Assembly: GCA_960531495.1 (NCBI GenBank)
Contig: OY482846.1
Span: forward strand, 13,916,986-13,980,985
DNA from: Zeus faber
Taxonomy: Eukaryota; Chordata; Actinopteri; Zeiformes; Zeidae
Reading direction: 5' to 3'
DNA: 64,000 bases
Shown here piece by piece: positions 1 through 10,436 of the stretch (positions are counted from its first letter, which is position 1; each line of letters begins with the position of its first letter). A program made the position numbers and the translations under genes. The notes under the pieces are model-generated. The model was not told the origin of the DNA, did no database searches, and worked only from the letters and a program-made list of their open reading frames with translations.

Positions 1-316
1 TATACGTACGCTATAGATTTGCTCGCCCCATTTTTTTTTTTTTGGTTTATCTACATAGAATCGTTATTTTTACACGATGCACAGCATATGGAGGCCGCAG
101 TTCCAGAAACGGCCTCTGTTTCCCCATGGTCCATGAGCATAATCCTCGGAGCATATTTATTGGTGTTCTTTCCACATACACCGGTGTACCCGCCACTGTT
201 TTCCCATGGGGCCTGTTTATCGCTGTCGGCCTCCGTTTCACCGAGGACTGTCCTTTGCAGAGCTCATCTTAATCCCTCTACAGATTACGTTGTTGTTTTG
301 TTTGGTCACGTATCAG
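1..316. other. Window edge, presumed intron of the kinase gene
   Basis: No exon of the kinase catalytic domain is recognisable here. The segment has a T-rich stretch near 30-42 and ends in a plausible acceptor (tatcag) just before 317. It is best read as the intron before the penultimate coding exon. Confidence 0.4.
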
Positions 317-392
317 GTGGTTCAGCAGCATGAACTGGCACAAGCTGCGTGTTGGGCAACTGGAGGCGCCCACGGTCCGGCTAATTCGAAAG
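317..392 (+). CDS. cGMP-dependent protein kinase (PRKG2-like), penultimate coding exon
   Basis: The exon follows an AG acceptor and ends at a strong donor (AAG|gtaagt). Its first base completes a codon begun in the previous exon; the other 75 bases encode 25 residues beginning WFSSMNWHKL. This matches the end of the AGC-kinase catalytic domain and the start of its C-terminal tail; human PRKG2 has WLNGFNWEGL at this position. The enzyme phosphorylates Ser/Thr substrates in response to cGMP. What is seen: an open frame, both splice signals, and correct joining in phase 0 to the next exon. Odd: several usually conserved positions differ (SSMN for NGFN, HKLR for EGLK), which suggests a divergent fish paralogue. 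A PRKG1-like or PRKG3-like identity cannot be excluded. The rest of the gene lies left of the window. Confidence 0.72.
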
Positions 393-535
393 GTAAGTCA
401 AAATGGTCGGTTTCGAGGCAACTGCAGGTTCCCAGGGGCGTACCTCCCCCCATAATAATCTTCATTGATGGTGTGTTATTTTTGGGGCTTTGATTCCAAA
501 AACTCCAGTTATCTCTCCTTCTTTCTCTCCATTAG

Positions 536-622
536 GGCCCCTGCTACATCAATTTCGACCGCTTCCCTTATGACCAGGCTAAGGCTGACGAAGAGTTCTC
601 CGGTTGGGACAAGGACTTTTGA
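536..622 (+). CDS. cGMP-dependent protein kinase (PRKG2-like), terminal exon with stop
   Basis: An AG acceptor after a pyrimidine-rich tract (ctctccttctttctctccattag) precedes 28 codons and a TGA. The peptide starts GPCYINFDRFPYD and ends EEFSGWDKDF. The F-D-x-[FY]-P core and the SGWDKDF terminus are the hallmark of the PKG AGC C-terminal tail: human PRKG2 ends LSGWDKDF and PRKG1 ends SGWDIDF, so PRKG2 is the nearer match. The two exons join in frame without a stop. No AATAAA is obvious within the next 150 bases, so the 3' UTR end is not placed. The gene converges on kcnk2, which is read from the other strand. Confidence 0.78.
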   Translation, partial: GPCYINFDRFPYDQAKADEEFSGWDKDF

Positions 623-784
623 TGCCAATGCATTCTCTGCATTTGGGACCTTAAAAGAAAAATACATTTTCTATACATACCATGTGTAATGTGCATATTT
701 TTTTTCAATGGAAATGTACTCCACCCCATCTTTGCTGTGTGTGTAGATTTGGTACATTCAGTTGAAATGCAAAGTCTGTAGGGT

Positions 785-1045
785 TTTGATTGTATAAAAA
801 ACACGGCTCTGTGGAAGACTCGATTCTGATTGGCCAATAGCGGTAATCAGGGGTCAGTTATTTCTGAATAACGGCCGCTGGTCTGTGTTATTAATGTTAC
901 TTTACTGTGGAACTATTTTTCTAAACTGGGTGTACTAGTTATAACATTTCAACCAGTCATAACCAGCCAGTCATTATCTCAAAATACCCCGGGGTTATTT
1001 TGAGTAAATGACCGGCTGGCTGTACGTTATCCCTTCCTTCAAACA
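785..1045. repeat. MITE-like repeat ending in an imperfect palindrome
   Basis: The right part (about 962-1021) is a near-palindrome: CAGCCAGTCATT...CAAAATA...CCCC is mirrored by GGGG...TATTTTGAG...AATGACCGGCTGG. The left part (about 790-880, with ggctctgtg, attggccaatagcgg and gtcagttatttctgaataa) recurs, inverted, at about 10660-10745. Its right end (aaatgaccggctggctg...attatcccnncc pattern) recurs at about 10455-10490. Two related copies with terminal inverted structure suggest a non-autonomous DNA transposon. The superfamily was not determined. Confidence 0.5.
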
Positions 1046-1220
1046 CAGCGGCGTTGCATGCCGTCTCTCATTCATTATTTAGAGATGATCATTATTTTGT
1101 TTTCACAGTAAAACACCCTTGCAGCTTGAGTTCAATCCCTGGACGGCTGAAGGAGCAAAAACATTTAAAAAAAAATAACCTGTGGAAATGTTGTGATTGG
1201 ATATCGGCACAGTCTGTTCC

Positions 1221-1265
1221 GCAGCACAGCACAGCACAGCACAGCACAGCACAGCACAGCACAGC
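1221..1265. repeat. (AGCAC)n pentanucleotide microsatellite
   Basis: About nine uninterrupted copies of a five-base CAGCA/AGCAC unit. It is followed by A-rich sequence and a short (CA)n at 1407-1422. Confidence 0.9.
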
Positions 1266-1821
1266 CATATTTGGTGCTTTCAGAAAACAAAAAAAAACAA
1301 CAACAAAAAAAACTACAGCAGAGATTGGAGATTTGGAGAGTCAACAGCCGAGTCGTTCGATTTACAGTTTTCTCGGTTGCTTGAAAACACAAAAAAGAAA
1401 AACCCACACACACACACACACACCCTTACACACAATAATATCGCTTCGATGATTTATTTCTGTTCTCTTTGTGTTGAGCTGTTATTAGACTGCGTGAACT
1501 ACTGATGCTTCTTGTTTGTGTGGAACCTGTTATGCAGCGACATCGTTTTTGGAAAACCTTGGTTCTCTGAGACGGAATGTCACGGTGAGAAATGTGACTT
1601 GAGTTCGGGAGATAATAAAAGGGTGTTTTATGTTGACGTTTCTGTCTGGGTTTGACTGTTTAAGTTCCCGAACACTTTTTTTTTTCTAATAATAAATTCC
1701 CATCCATTGTTTTGCTGTTGTTTTAAAGCCATTTGATGTATATTCATATCTATTGACTAAAATATTGACAAATGACACAAAAACTATATGAACTCACTGT
1801 ATTTTCAATGTGAGGCAGCAG

Positions 1822-2160
1822 TGCATTGCTGTTGGCACCGTGCTCCGGGCGGGTTATCTCCCAAATAGGTCTTTCTGTGTGGAGTTTGCATGTTCTCCCC
1901 GTGCTCACATGGGGTTTCCTCCACCTAACGTCAGTAAGGACGTTACCAAAAACATGCACACATCATCGTCTGACCAGCGATGGACACTCGTCACCAGGTC
2001 CCCGGGCACGTCCACGAATGCTGCCCACTGCTCCTGGCTGCCCCCCCGGAGGAAGGACAAGCCAGGATGGGTTAAATGCAGAGGAACCATTTCACCGGCC
2101 ACAGTGTGTGCATGTGCTGTAGTGTGGTGTGTTGTGTGATAATTAAAGATTCTTCTTCTT
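1822..2160 (+). repeat. Dispersed SINE/retroposon-like repeat with (TTC)n tail
   Basis: Contains the widely dispersed fish module 'gtggagtttgcatgttctcc' followed by a gggtttcctcc segment, and ends at taattaaagattcttcttcttc, a retroposon-like simple tail. The family name is not certain. The open frames inside are short and unrecognised. Confidence 0.45.
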
Positions 2161-2599
2161 CAAAAGTACCATTACTACCACAAATATTGTATGTTATTAC
2201 AAGTAAAGGTATTGAAAAAATAAATAGAAAATAATTACATTTAAAAAAACTATGGAAAGTATCAGTTACTTTCAATACGCAAATAAACCTAATACAACCT
2301 AATCACCCTGGGCATAACCCTTGTCTCCAGTATTCAAACGTGAAGGCATAGTCTCAATATTTAATACTAAAGCCAAAACTCAAATGTTGATCAATCATGA
2401 GAATGACCAAAAGTAATAGCGAGAGATAGATCATCGTGATCACGTTGATTTGGTCTCTGTTGTCGGATATGTGGAGAGTATAAGCTGAAATAAGCAGAAT
2501 TTGTTTCAACAATTTATAAATATATTACTCTGTAGTAAAAGGGATATTGTTCTACAACTACTAACTACTACTACTACTACTACGACTACTTTTTTCCAA

Positions 2600-3923
2600 C
2601 AGCTTTCAAGACTGCTACAATAAAGCCACTCCTAAAGAAACACCCGTTAACCCAATTGACATCAAAAACTACAGACCTGTATCTCTTCTTTCATTTTTTT
2701 CTAAAACCCTGGAACGTGCCGCCTACAACCAACTGTCCTCCTATCTTTCTCAAAACAACCTCCTTGACCCCCATCAGTCAGGCTTCAGGACTGCACACTC
2801 CACCGAGGCGGCCCTCCCCTCTGTGACTGAGTCGTTGCCAGAGCATCGTCTCTCTCGTCCTCATTCTCCTCGACCTGTCTGCTGCGTCCGACACAGTAAA
2901 CCACCAAATCCTCCTCTCCACTCTCGCTGACCTTGGCATTACTGACTCTGCTCTATCCTGGTTCTGATCCTACCTGACAAACCGCACCTACCAGGTCACT
3001 TGGAACGGCTCCCTGTGCAAACCCTGCACTCTCGACATTGGTGTCCCCCAAGGCTCAGTATTAGGACCCTTTCTGTTCTCCCTATACACTAGATCACGAG
3101 GCTCAGTGATCACCTCACATGGTTTCTCTTACCATTGTTAAGCAGATGACACCCAACTGTTCCTCTCTTTTCCTCCATCCCCCAACATCCACACTGCACT
3201 CGAGTGTCTGGCAGACACTTGGACAACTGAACATCACCTCGAGCTGAACCTAGAGAAGACCGAGCGACTCTTCATCCCAGGGAAGGACTGCTCTCACATG
3301 GACCTGTCAGTCACTGTCGAGGACTTCACAGTATCACCTTCATCGATCGCAGGGAACCTGGGCGTGATCCTCAACAACGACCTATCCGGCTCCCCAAACA
3401 TTACTGCTGTGGCCCGATCCTTTAGATTTGCGCTCTACAACATCCGCAGGATCCGCTCTTTCCTCACGCAGGAAGCAACACAGCTCTTGGTCCAAGCACT
3501 TGTCATCTCCCACCTGGACTACTGCAACTCCCTCCTGACTGGACTCCCTGCCTCTGCGATCAAACCCTTGCAGCGTATCCAGAATGCCGCAGCACGCTTC
3601 GTGTTCAACTTACCAACAAGTTACAAGACAATGCTACTGGCCTTCAAGGCTGTCAAAAAACTGCACCCATCTACCTCCAAATGCTGGTCAGACCACACGC
3701 CCCAGAGCGTTCAATCCGCTCCACTACCTTAGCTGGCCGGCTGGTACCGCCATCGCTACGAGCAAACAGTGCTCGCTCAGCAAAGTCACGACTCTTCTCT
3801 GTTCTGGTGCCTCAGTGGTGGAACGAGCTCCCGGCCAACGTCAGAACAACAGAGTCACTCACTACTTTCCGCAAGAGACTCAAGACCCACCTGTTCAAAC
3901 TTCACCTTGACTCCACATCCTAA
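2600..3923 (+). pseudogene. L2/CR1-clade LINE reverse transcriptase, degenerate
   Basis: The translation in three frames gives recognisable pieces of a non-LTR reverse transcriptase in the right order: IKNYRPVSLLSF and SGFRTAHSTEAAL (2660-2815), the palm segment around VPQGSVLGPF (about 3040-3075), a broken YADDTQLF catalytic motif (about 3135-3165, reading 'ttaagcagatgac'), NLGVILNNDL (3355-3385) and a C-terminal VPQWWNELP...TFRKRLKTHLF (3810-3900). Stops and frameshifts interrupt it many times, so it cannot code. An open stretch of 144 codons survives at 3298-3732. The parent enzyme copies its RNA into genomic DNA by target-primed reverse transcription. Confidence 0.85.
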
Positions 3924-4219
3924 CCCCCCCCCATCCCTCACACACACACTCACAAAACAAAACAAAAAAATAAAAATAAATAAACAATGCACTCGCATGC
4001 ACTTGTATGTTCACTAGCACTTATATTGTAATACTTACTACGCACTTGTCCTTGCAATGTAGCAGCCACTATGCTCAAATGAGAGCCTGAAACTATTATT
4101 ATTATTTTTTTTAATCTTTCCTACTATATCGACTAGGATATATTGTGGTTTCTCTTTCTCGAGTAAAATGCACTTATTGTAAGTCGCTTTGGACAAAAAC
4201 GTCTGCTAAATGCCCTCAA

Positions 4220-4250
<31 letters not shown>

Positions 4251-4253
4251 ATA
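3924..4253 (+). repeat. L2 LINE 3' tail with (AAAT)n end
   Basis: The 3' UTR of the LINE. It ends with the conserved fish L2 tail 'aagtcgctttggacaaaaac' followed by gtctgctaaatgcc (about 4180-4215), and then a terminal (AAAT)n repeat at 4218-4253. This is the structure expected of a retroposed L2 copy. Confidence 0.8.
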
Positions 4254-5000
4254 CTACTACTACTACTTACTTACATTATTCCAAGGAAGTAAAATAGTAG
4301 AATCAGACTCCAGACCACCCAAACTCCCCAAAGGCCACATATTTTTGTTATACTATGTATATAAGTATACTAAGTATACTAAGTATATATTTCATGATAT
4401 CAATAACAACTACAGTACAAATAATAAGGATACAATACTATTAAAAAACAATAATAATACAAAATAATAAATTAATAACAACAATAAAAAAACAATTTAA
4501 TTAATAAATTATTATTATTATTATTATTATTAATGATAATAATAATAATATCATCATCATCATCATCATGTTGACGTTAAGGTCATCCAACCCTCTCCAT
4601 AGTGGGCCTGCTTCTGTGCCGAGTTGTGCTAGTGCAAAGACACTCTTTACCCTTTCACAGAAACAGGATTCCCCCGTGGTGTGAATTCACAGAAGATCCT
4701 TTTGAGATTTCTTTGTTGTCAAAGTTCTACAAGTGACTGTGAAAGGGATATTTTTCATAAAGGCTCAGTGATCTGTGGAACAGGCTTATTGTAGGAAGGG
4801 TAGTGGGTCTTTTTTTTTTTTCTACATTTAGCAAAAAGTAAGGGAAGACAGAGATTTTAAAAATTGATTTATTTACCTCATATAATATTAATTTATTAAG
4901 TCATCAATGCTTCCTTTTTTTTCTTCCTGGAAAAACCCTGTGTGGTTGGAGGGGTGAATGGGGCTATTTCTGTTGCATTTGATCAAGCGGAATATATATA
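4254..5000. other. AT-rich intergenic DNA with trinucleotide repeats
   Basis: Contains short (ACT)n at 4250-4265, (ATT)n/(AAT)n tracts at 4505-4550 and (ATC)n at 4548-4570, plus a (TA)n at 4991-5008. No gene is recognisable. Confidence 0.6.
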
Positions 5001-5008
5001 TATATATT

Positions 5009-6226
5009 TACATTTACATTTAGTCATTTAGCAGACGCTTTTATCCAAAGCGACTTACAAGGGAGAATAACATTCAAGCTACATTGCGACAGAGATTAGT
5101 GTAACAACAACATTAGTGTAACAATAAATACTGCAAGGTGGTGCTAAGTAATTGTAGGTTAGGACAGGAGGTACTCACTGAAGAGCTGGGTCTTCAAGTG
5201 CTTCTTAAAGACAGAGAGGGAGGTCCCCGCTCTGGTAATTTTTGGCAGCTCGTTCCACCAACATGGAACTACAAATGAGAATAGCCTGGATTGCCGTGGC
5301 TGTATGGCCGGCAGAGCCAGGCGACGCTCATTTGACGAGCGCAGCACCCGGGGGGCAACATGCGCTCTTACAAGAGCATTTAAGTAGGTGGGAGCATTCC
5401 CAGCAATCACTCTGTAGGCCAGCATAAGAGACTTGAACTTGATGCGGGCGGCTACAGGTAACCAGTGGAGCTCGATGAGCAGCGGAGTGACATGTGCCCT
5501 CTTTGGCTGGTTGAACACCAGTCGCGCCGCTGCATTCTGTATCATCTGTAGTGGCTTCACCGCACAGGCCGGCAAGCCTGTTAAGAGGGCGTTGCAGTAG
5601 TCGAGACGGGACATCACCAAGGTTTGTACCAGCAGTTGAGTGGCATATTGGGTCAGGTACGGCCTGGCTTTTTGGATGTTGAGTAGTGCGAAGCGACAGG
5701 ACCGGGAGACGGCGGCAACATGGTCCGAGAATGTCAGTTGGTCATCAATAATGACACCAAGATTCCTTGCAGCCTTGGTAGGAACAAGAGATAGAGAGTC
5801 GATTTTAATATCAATGTTGTGATAAATACCTTGTTTGGCCGGGAAGACCAGCAGTTCCGTTTTCGCCAGATTTAGTTGAAGATGATAATCCTTCATCCAT
5901 GTGGATATGTCAGCGAGACAATCCGAGATCCGCGTCGAGACAGTGGGGTTGTCGGGCTTGAAGGACAGATAGAGTTGAGTATCATCTGCATAGCAGTGAT
6001 ATGAAAAGCCATGTGAGCGGATGATCAGGCCCAGTGAGGTGGTGTATATGGCAAAGAGGAGGGGTCCTAGCACCGAGCCTTGGGGAACCCCTGTGGTGAG
6101 GTTGTGAGGCACAGACAGCTGGCCTCGCCATGTCACACTGAACGAGCGCCCAGTAAGGTAAGATTCAAACCAGGAAAGTGCACTGCCCGTTATGCCCATA
6201 CTTGAGAGTATGGACAGGATATACAC
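5009..6226 (-). mobile_element. 5'-truncated L2 LINE copy, inverted relative to the first
   Basis: On the - strand the copy ends with the same L2 tail (the + strand reads 'cagacgcttttatccaaagc' then gacttac near 5030-5060). It starts abruptly inside the reverse transcriptase domain at about 6226, as expected from incomplete reverse transcription. It lies about 0.75 kb from the other L2 copy, in opposite orientation. Confidence 0.85.
5159..6226 (-). CDS. L2-clade LINE reverse transcriptase, C-terminal 355 residues, open frame
   Basis: An uninterrupted 355-codon frame. Residues 15-30 (GSALSWFESYLTGRSF) and 46-56 (GVPQGSVLGPL) are RT palm motifs. YADD at residues 79-82 is the catalytic aspartate pair, and NLGVIIDD lies near residues 155-162. 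The C-terminal part ends with the VPCWWNELP and FKKHLKTQLF signatures of fish L2 elements. The N-terminal endonuclease and RT fingers are missing, so the frame begins at an arbitrary internal Met and the copy cannot transpose alone. The intact frame indicates a much younger insertion than the neighbouring degenerate copy. Confidence 0.85.
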   Translation of the reverse strand: MYILSILSSMGITGSALSWFESYLTGRSFSVTWRGQLSVPHNLTTGVPQGSVLGPLLFAIYTTSLGLIIRSHGFSYHCYADDTQLYLSFKPDNPTVSTRISDCLADISTWMKDYHLQLNLAKTELLVFPAKQGIYHNIDIKIDSLSLVPTKAARNLGVIIDDQLTFSDHVAAVSRSCRFALLNIQKARPYLTQYATQLLVQTLVMSRLDYCNALLTGLPACAVKPLQMIQNAAARLVFNQPKRAHVTPLLIELHWLPVAARIKFKSLMLAYRVIAGNAPTYLNALVRAHVAPRVLRSSNERRLALPAIQPRQSRLFSFVVPCWWNELPKITRAGTSLSVFKKHLKTQLFSEYLLS

Positions 6227-6239
6227 AGTGATATAGTTT

Positions 6240-7440
6240 TAGACCCATCATGCTCAATACACTAAAAAAAACTGTTTTGAAAAAAAAATATATATTTTTT
6301 TTTAGTAATATATATTATATTATATATATATTATAATTAATAAATGTAATAATTAAAATGTAACACTTTAATTAACCTACCACTATAAGTTAAATATGTA
6401 AATTATTTTAAAAAGCTGCCAGCTCCTGCCATGAGAAAGTACCATTAATTCGTAACCTCAGCAACACCCCGCAAATATTTTAAGGAAATTAAGCATTTAA
6501 AATTCCAAACGACTACAATTTGAAGCCGCGTGTTTAAGATTTAAAGCTACTTTAGCCAGGGCAAAGGGGAAAAAAGGCTAAGGTAGACTACCTAATATCT
6601 TATGCTTGGGTCTATTTTGTATCCAGCAAACGGCAAAAAACAACGGCAGCCCTCAGTTTGACTACAAACTGAAACCTTGAAGAATATTTCACATCACCTG
6701 CATCGAGTATCCACGGCGAAAAGCGTGGAACGCCAGATATATTGGTTTGGATCTTAAAAACAGCATTATCACCTGATCTCCATCAACAGGTTTCAGCACA
6801 GCGGCTTGACACCGCCGGGAGCCGGAAAGGTCAAAACACCATTCATCCTCCCAGCGAGAGAGGCGCCCTATCTGAGACAAAGGTCAAAAACCATCCCCTG
6901 CCCCTTTGGGCTTCTGCCATTGTGTCGTATTTTAGAAAGAAAATCTAATCTGCTGGGATCTAAATATGCCAGAGAATGCCTTCAATATTATATCCTGTTC
7001 TCTATTTTATTTTATGTTTGATTCAAACGATCTATCTTTTATCTAACTACTACTATCTTTCATATCTTTCACTGATTTATTCATATTTACATCATGAGCA
7101 CACAAACAACTCTCAAGCATAATACCGTTTAAAGAATGCAGCCTTACCCTAAATAAATGAAGCGAAAACTGCTGAGAGAAACAAAAAGAAAAGTCATGAA
7201 TATTGAGTTCAAATGTGAAATGATCAATGGTGTGGAAAAGTGACTCCTGTTTAGACGTTATTTCTCTCTCGCTCTCTCGCTCTCTTGCAAACACACACAC
7301 ACACACTGTGATGTGAAGAAAACTGGCTGTGCCACTGAGTCACGACTACTCACTGTTGATGAAGCCATTCACTAGAGCTGCTAATCAACCAACCAATCAG
7401 CACGCAGCGTGATGCTGTTCTCACCTCGATCTGTCTGGAC
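6240..7440. other. Intergenic DNA, no gene recognised
   Basis: AT-rich tract at 6280-6420 (tatatat/ttaata mixtures) and a short (CA)n at 7290-7306. The small open frames show no known motif. Confidence 0.5.
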
Positions 7441-7459
7441 TGGTGGGATAATGATGATA

Positions 7460-7460
<1 letters not shown>

Positions 7461-7518
<58 letters not shown>
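7461..7518. repeat. (AT)n microsatellite
   Basis: About 29 uninterrupted TA units. Confidence 0.95.
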
Positions 7519-7521
<3 letters not shown>

Positions 7522-7814
7522 TGTATATATGATGCATCAATGTATTCATATATAATTTTATATCTTGTTTCAAAATCTTTTGATTTCCAACCTGTAAGTC
7601 TCCTAAAGCCCTTCCCGGCTTTATTGTAAGTGGGTGCTTGCCAAATCATTGGACATTTTTATACATATATATATTTGTTTAAAAAAAAAAACATTTATGG
7701 GTGTTTTCAAAATGGTGTACATAAATGTATATGTATGTATATTTGTATAAAACTTTGAAAAAGCATCACCACTACCTACCGTGATCGCCAATGTCCACGC
7801 TCATTCCTTTTATT

Positions 7815-7910
7815 TGTTAAAATAAACCTGCTCTGAGGGCGCGCCCGTCTCCCGTGTTACTCGACGTTTGATGAGGCAAACATTTTTGAGATTCTCAAGT
7901 GTGGCCGTGA
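7815..7910. repeat. Local direct duplication, copy 1
   Basis: Shares aaataaac...ctctgag...cgc, ctcccgt(g/a)ttac and gcaaacatttttgagatt(c/t)tcaagtg with 8675-8765, in the same order and orientation about 860 bases away. An AATAAA sits at the start of each copy, which would fit decayed LTR ends. No internal retroelement domain is readable between them. Confidence 0.5.
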
Positions 7911-8299
7911 GTCAGAAAAGGTTAGGGGCTTCTGGTTTAGACGCCTGCACTCGAAGTGTGCATTACTTTTTCTGTGCTTATGTAATTGCCCCTACAGAGA
8001 AGGGTTGGTGTCCAGAGAGAATCACCTTGGCCTAACTCTAAAGGGTTTATGCAACATGCACTTTGGGGCCGTGTCCTGTTAGTCAACGCTTCAGCTACAA
8101 GGATTCCTCCTGACGCTCGGAGGCATCACACTCTATCTTTGGAATTGTTAAACAACCTGGCACGATGCATTAGGGCGAACCATGCCACAATAACTGCCAT
8201 CTTCCAGACACCGGTGGGCAGAAACTGTAATAGAAAGGATTCTTGTCTGGGTTTTTTCGTTTTTTTAAACTGAATGTTTCATGAAATATTGTGACAGGG

Positions 8300-8530
8300 C
8301 TGTGTTTCAATGTAACTGTGACTAGTTTTAAGTTGTTAAGTTGTTACTTATTCTGATATATTACAGCATCTTGCACTTGTATGTGGTTGGATTTAGAAAC
8401 AGGAGATCATGCACTTTAGTTCGAGGTTGCTCCAATAGTCAATATATGCTTTGATTGTTTCTAGCCTCTCATGTAAGTCGCTTTGGACAAAAGCATCTGC
8501 AAAAAGAATAAATGTAAAATGTAAATGTGA
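8300..8530 (+). repeat. L2-tailed dispersed repeat, copy A
   Basis: Contains cttgcacttgtatgtggttgg, gttcgaggttgctccaat, tgattgtttcta and then the L2-type tail 'gtaagtcgctttggacaaaa'. The same order of segments occurs at 31478-31640. It is probably a SINE or an internally deleted LINE mobilised by L2. Confidence 0.6.
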
Positions 8531-8674
8531 AGACGTTCCGACATGGCCCATAGAAACAGGGCCAACTGTTACTAACGCTACTCAAAAGTTACATCGATAT
8601 AAGGTTATTTTTAACCCACCTCTTTTTTTGTTTTACCACTACTGCACTGTATGTATGAGTATGCATATGATTGT

Positions 8675-8765
8675 TGAAATAAACGTCCTCTGAGAACGCA
8701 CTTTGGCTCCCGTATTACTTCTGGTTAGATGTGGACCGCAAACATTTTTGAGATTTTCAAGTGGG
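8675..8765. repeat. Local direct duplication, copy 2
   Basis: Partner of the 7815-7910 segment. It carries the same AATAAA, ctcccgtattac and gcaaacatttttgagatt blocks with scattered mismatches. Confidence 0.5.
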
Positions 8766-10040
8766 CCGCCCTCCCGAGGCCCCTGGTTCTGTGAGCCAAT
8801 GGCGTTTGAGCATTGCTTAGTTCTGTTTTGTTGTATTTACTCCGTAACTTTCACTCGTTTCATGTCAACAGTCCACCAAAATCTGTTTCTGAACAAATTT
8901 GAGGTATTAGATCTACAAAGTCTCATTTCAAAGTTTGTTCCGACTTTCGTTGGCATTCTGCAAACTTGTGGAACATGGACAGCGCACCGCGACCCTCAGA
9001 CGCAGGGATTGTTTTGTGTAAGAATCGGAAATTAAAATAAATTTAAAGAAATTCTAAATACTCCCCTTTAATGTGAAATTGGACATTTTTCACATTCCTT
9101 TCTTCAAGTCTTACATTGTCGTTTTTATTTAGCGTCACAAGATGGCGGCAATAGCCAGTGTTAGCATTAGCATGTAGCGGAGTGATAGGAGGGGCGTGCG
9201 CTTGACAGTGGTCGTTATTAACAGACCGTCTTTATGAACGTCATTAGTCAGAAATGAAGCGAACCCCGGACCCTGAGAGCGTTCGTCATACAAAATACTT
9301 TATTTTGAAGTAATCCCAAAAGTTTGTCACGGTTCAAATTGACACCTTGACACAAACTCATCACCCGCTGAATGTAAAAATAACAAAGGCTGCGGTAAGT
9401 CTGGAGTCAAAGCAGTCTGCAAATACAGACACATAGGAAACGATACAGAACATGCAAAACAATGTTTTATTGGCGTCCTTTTTGTGCGCACAAGACTGTA
9501 CCTTGCACTCGTTTATAGAAGGCGTCAATAGATGCAAATAAATTAAAACAAAACAAAAAATCTTCTCTGAATCTGGCTCAAAGTAATGGAACTATTAGAA
9601 AGTCGTTCATTCATGCATTTTGTGCTGATGAACAAACTCAAAGGAAAGTGGAGAACAGAACTCTTCACCAAAGATGTTCATCAAAAAATGGCACAATCTT
9701 TACAGGCTGCTGCTGTGGTTATTATCGTAGAAACTCTCAGTACGTTCAATGAGGCTGAAGATGGGATTTTGATGCAAAAGAAGATAGTTGTGCAAAAAGC
9801 TTTGAGTGTAATAGCTGAGTAAACATCTCAACCCTCATCTGGATGTCCATATCCTTTTATAAATAATATTTATTAAAGGCGCCCCCGTGGGATTTAAATG
9901 GAGAAACCCAGCAGGGGTGGGATTTGGGGTCCAGGTGACTCTGATCCATTACATTCCAAGCAATTCACTTTGTGATGAACTGCGAGCCAGCACAATGAGG
10001 CTTTTTCTTTTTCTGTGATTGAATGCTTCAGAGACATCCA
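8766..10040. other. Intergenic DNA, no gene recognised
   Basis: A 78-codon open frame at 9586-9822 matches nothing I recognise and has no exon signals. A short piece near 9200-9250 (gtggtcgttattaacagaccg) resembles the MITE family seen at 785 and 10440. Confidence 0.4.
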
Positions 10041-10050
10041 AGAGTGCTGT

Positions 10051-10144
<94 letters not shown>

Positions 10145-10154
10145 ACAGCACTCT
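10041..10154. repeat. 114-bp perfect palindrome with (TA)43 core
   Basis: AGAGTGCTGTTACA (10041-10054) is the exact reverse complement of TGTAACAGCACTCT (10141-10154). The 86 bases between are pure TA dinucleotides, so the whole tract is self-complementary. Confidence 0.95.
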
Positions 10155-10174
10155 ATCTATACTACATATAGTTG

Positions 10175-10179
10175 TATAG

Positions 10180-10231
<52 letters not shown>

Positions 10232-10236
10232 CTATA
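10175..10236. repeat. 62-bp palindromic (TA)n tract
   Basis: TATAGT (10175-10180) pairs with ACTATA (10231-10236) around a pure (TA)n core. It lies 20 bases from the larger palindrome. Confidence 0.85.
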
Positions 10237-10436
10237 TAAAGCCTTGTAGCCGTGCCATCCCATTCCTCACCTCTGCTGGGTTCCTCTTTATAAAAACTCT
10301 ACTATACTATACTAAATTATACTATACTATACTATCTGTTCTCCCTGGACTACAGTCCTGCACCACCGGGGTCTAGGTCGGGGACCCCTTGGGGGAGTAA
10401 GGGATAAGGTTCGGGCAGGGGTCTATTATCACTCTG

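Noticed and set aside
9586..9822. 78-codon open frame with an ordinary amino-acid mix
   Set aside because: Looks protein-like but has no known motif, no splice sites in phase and no partner exons nearby.
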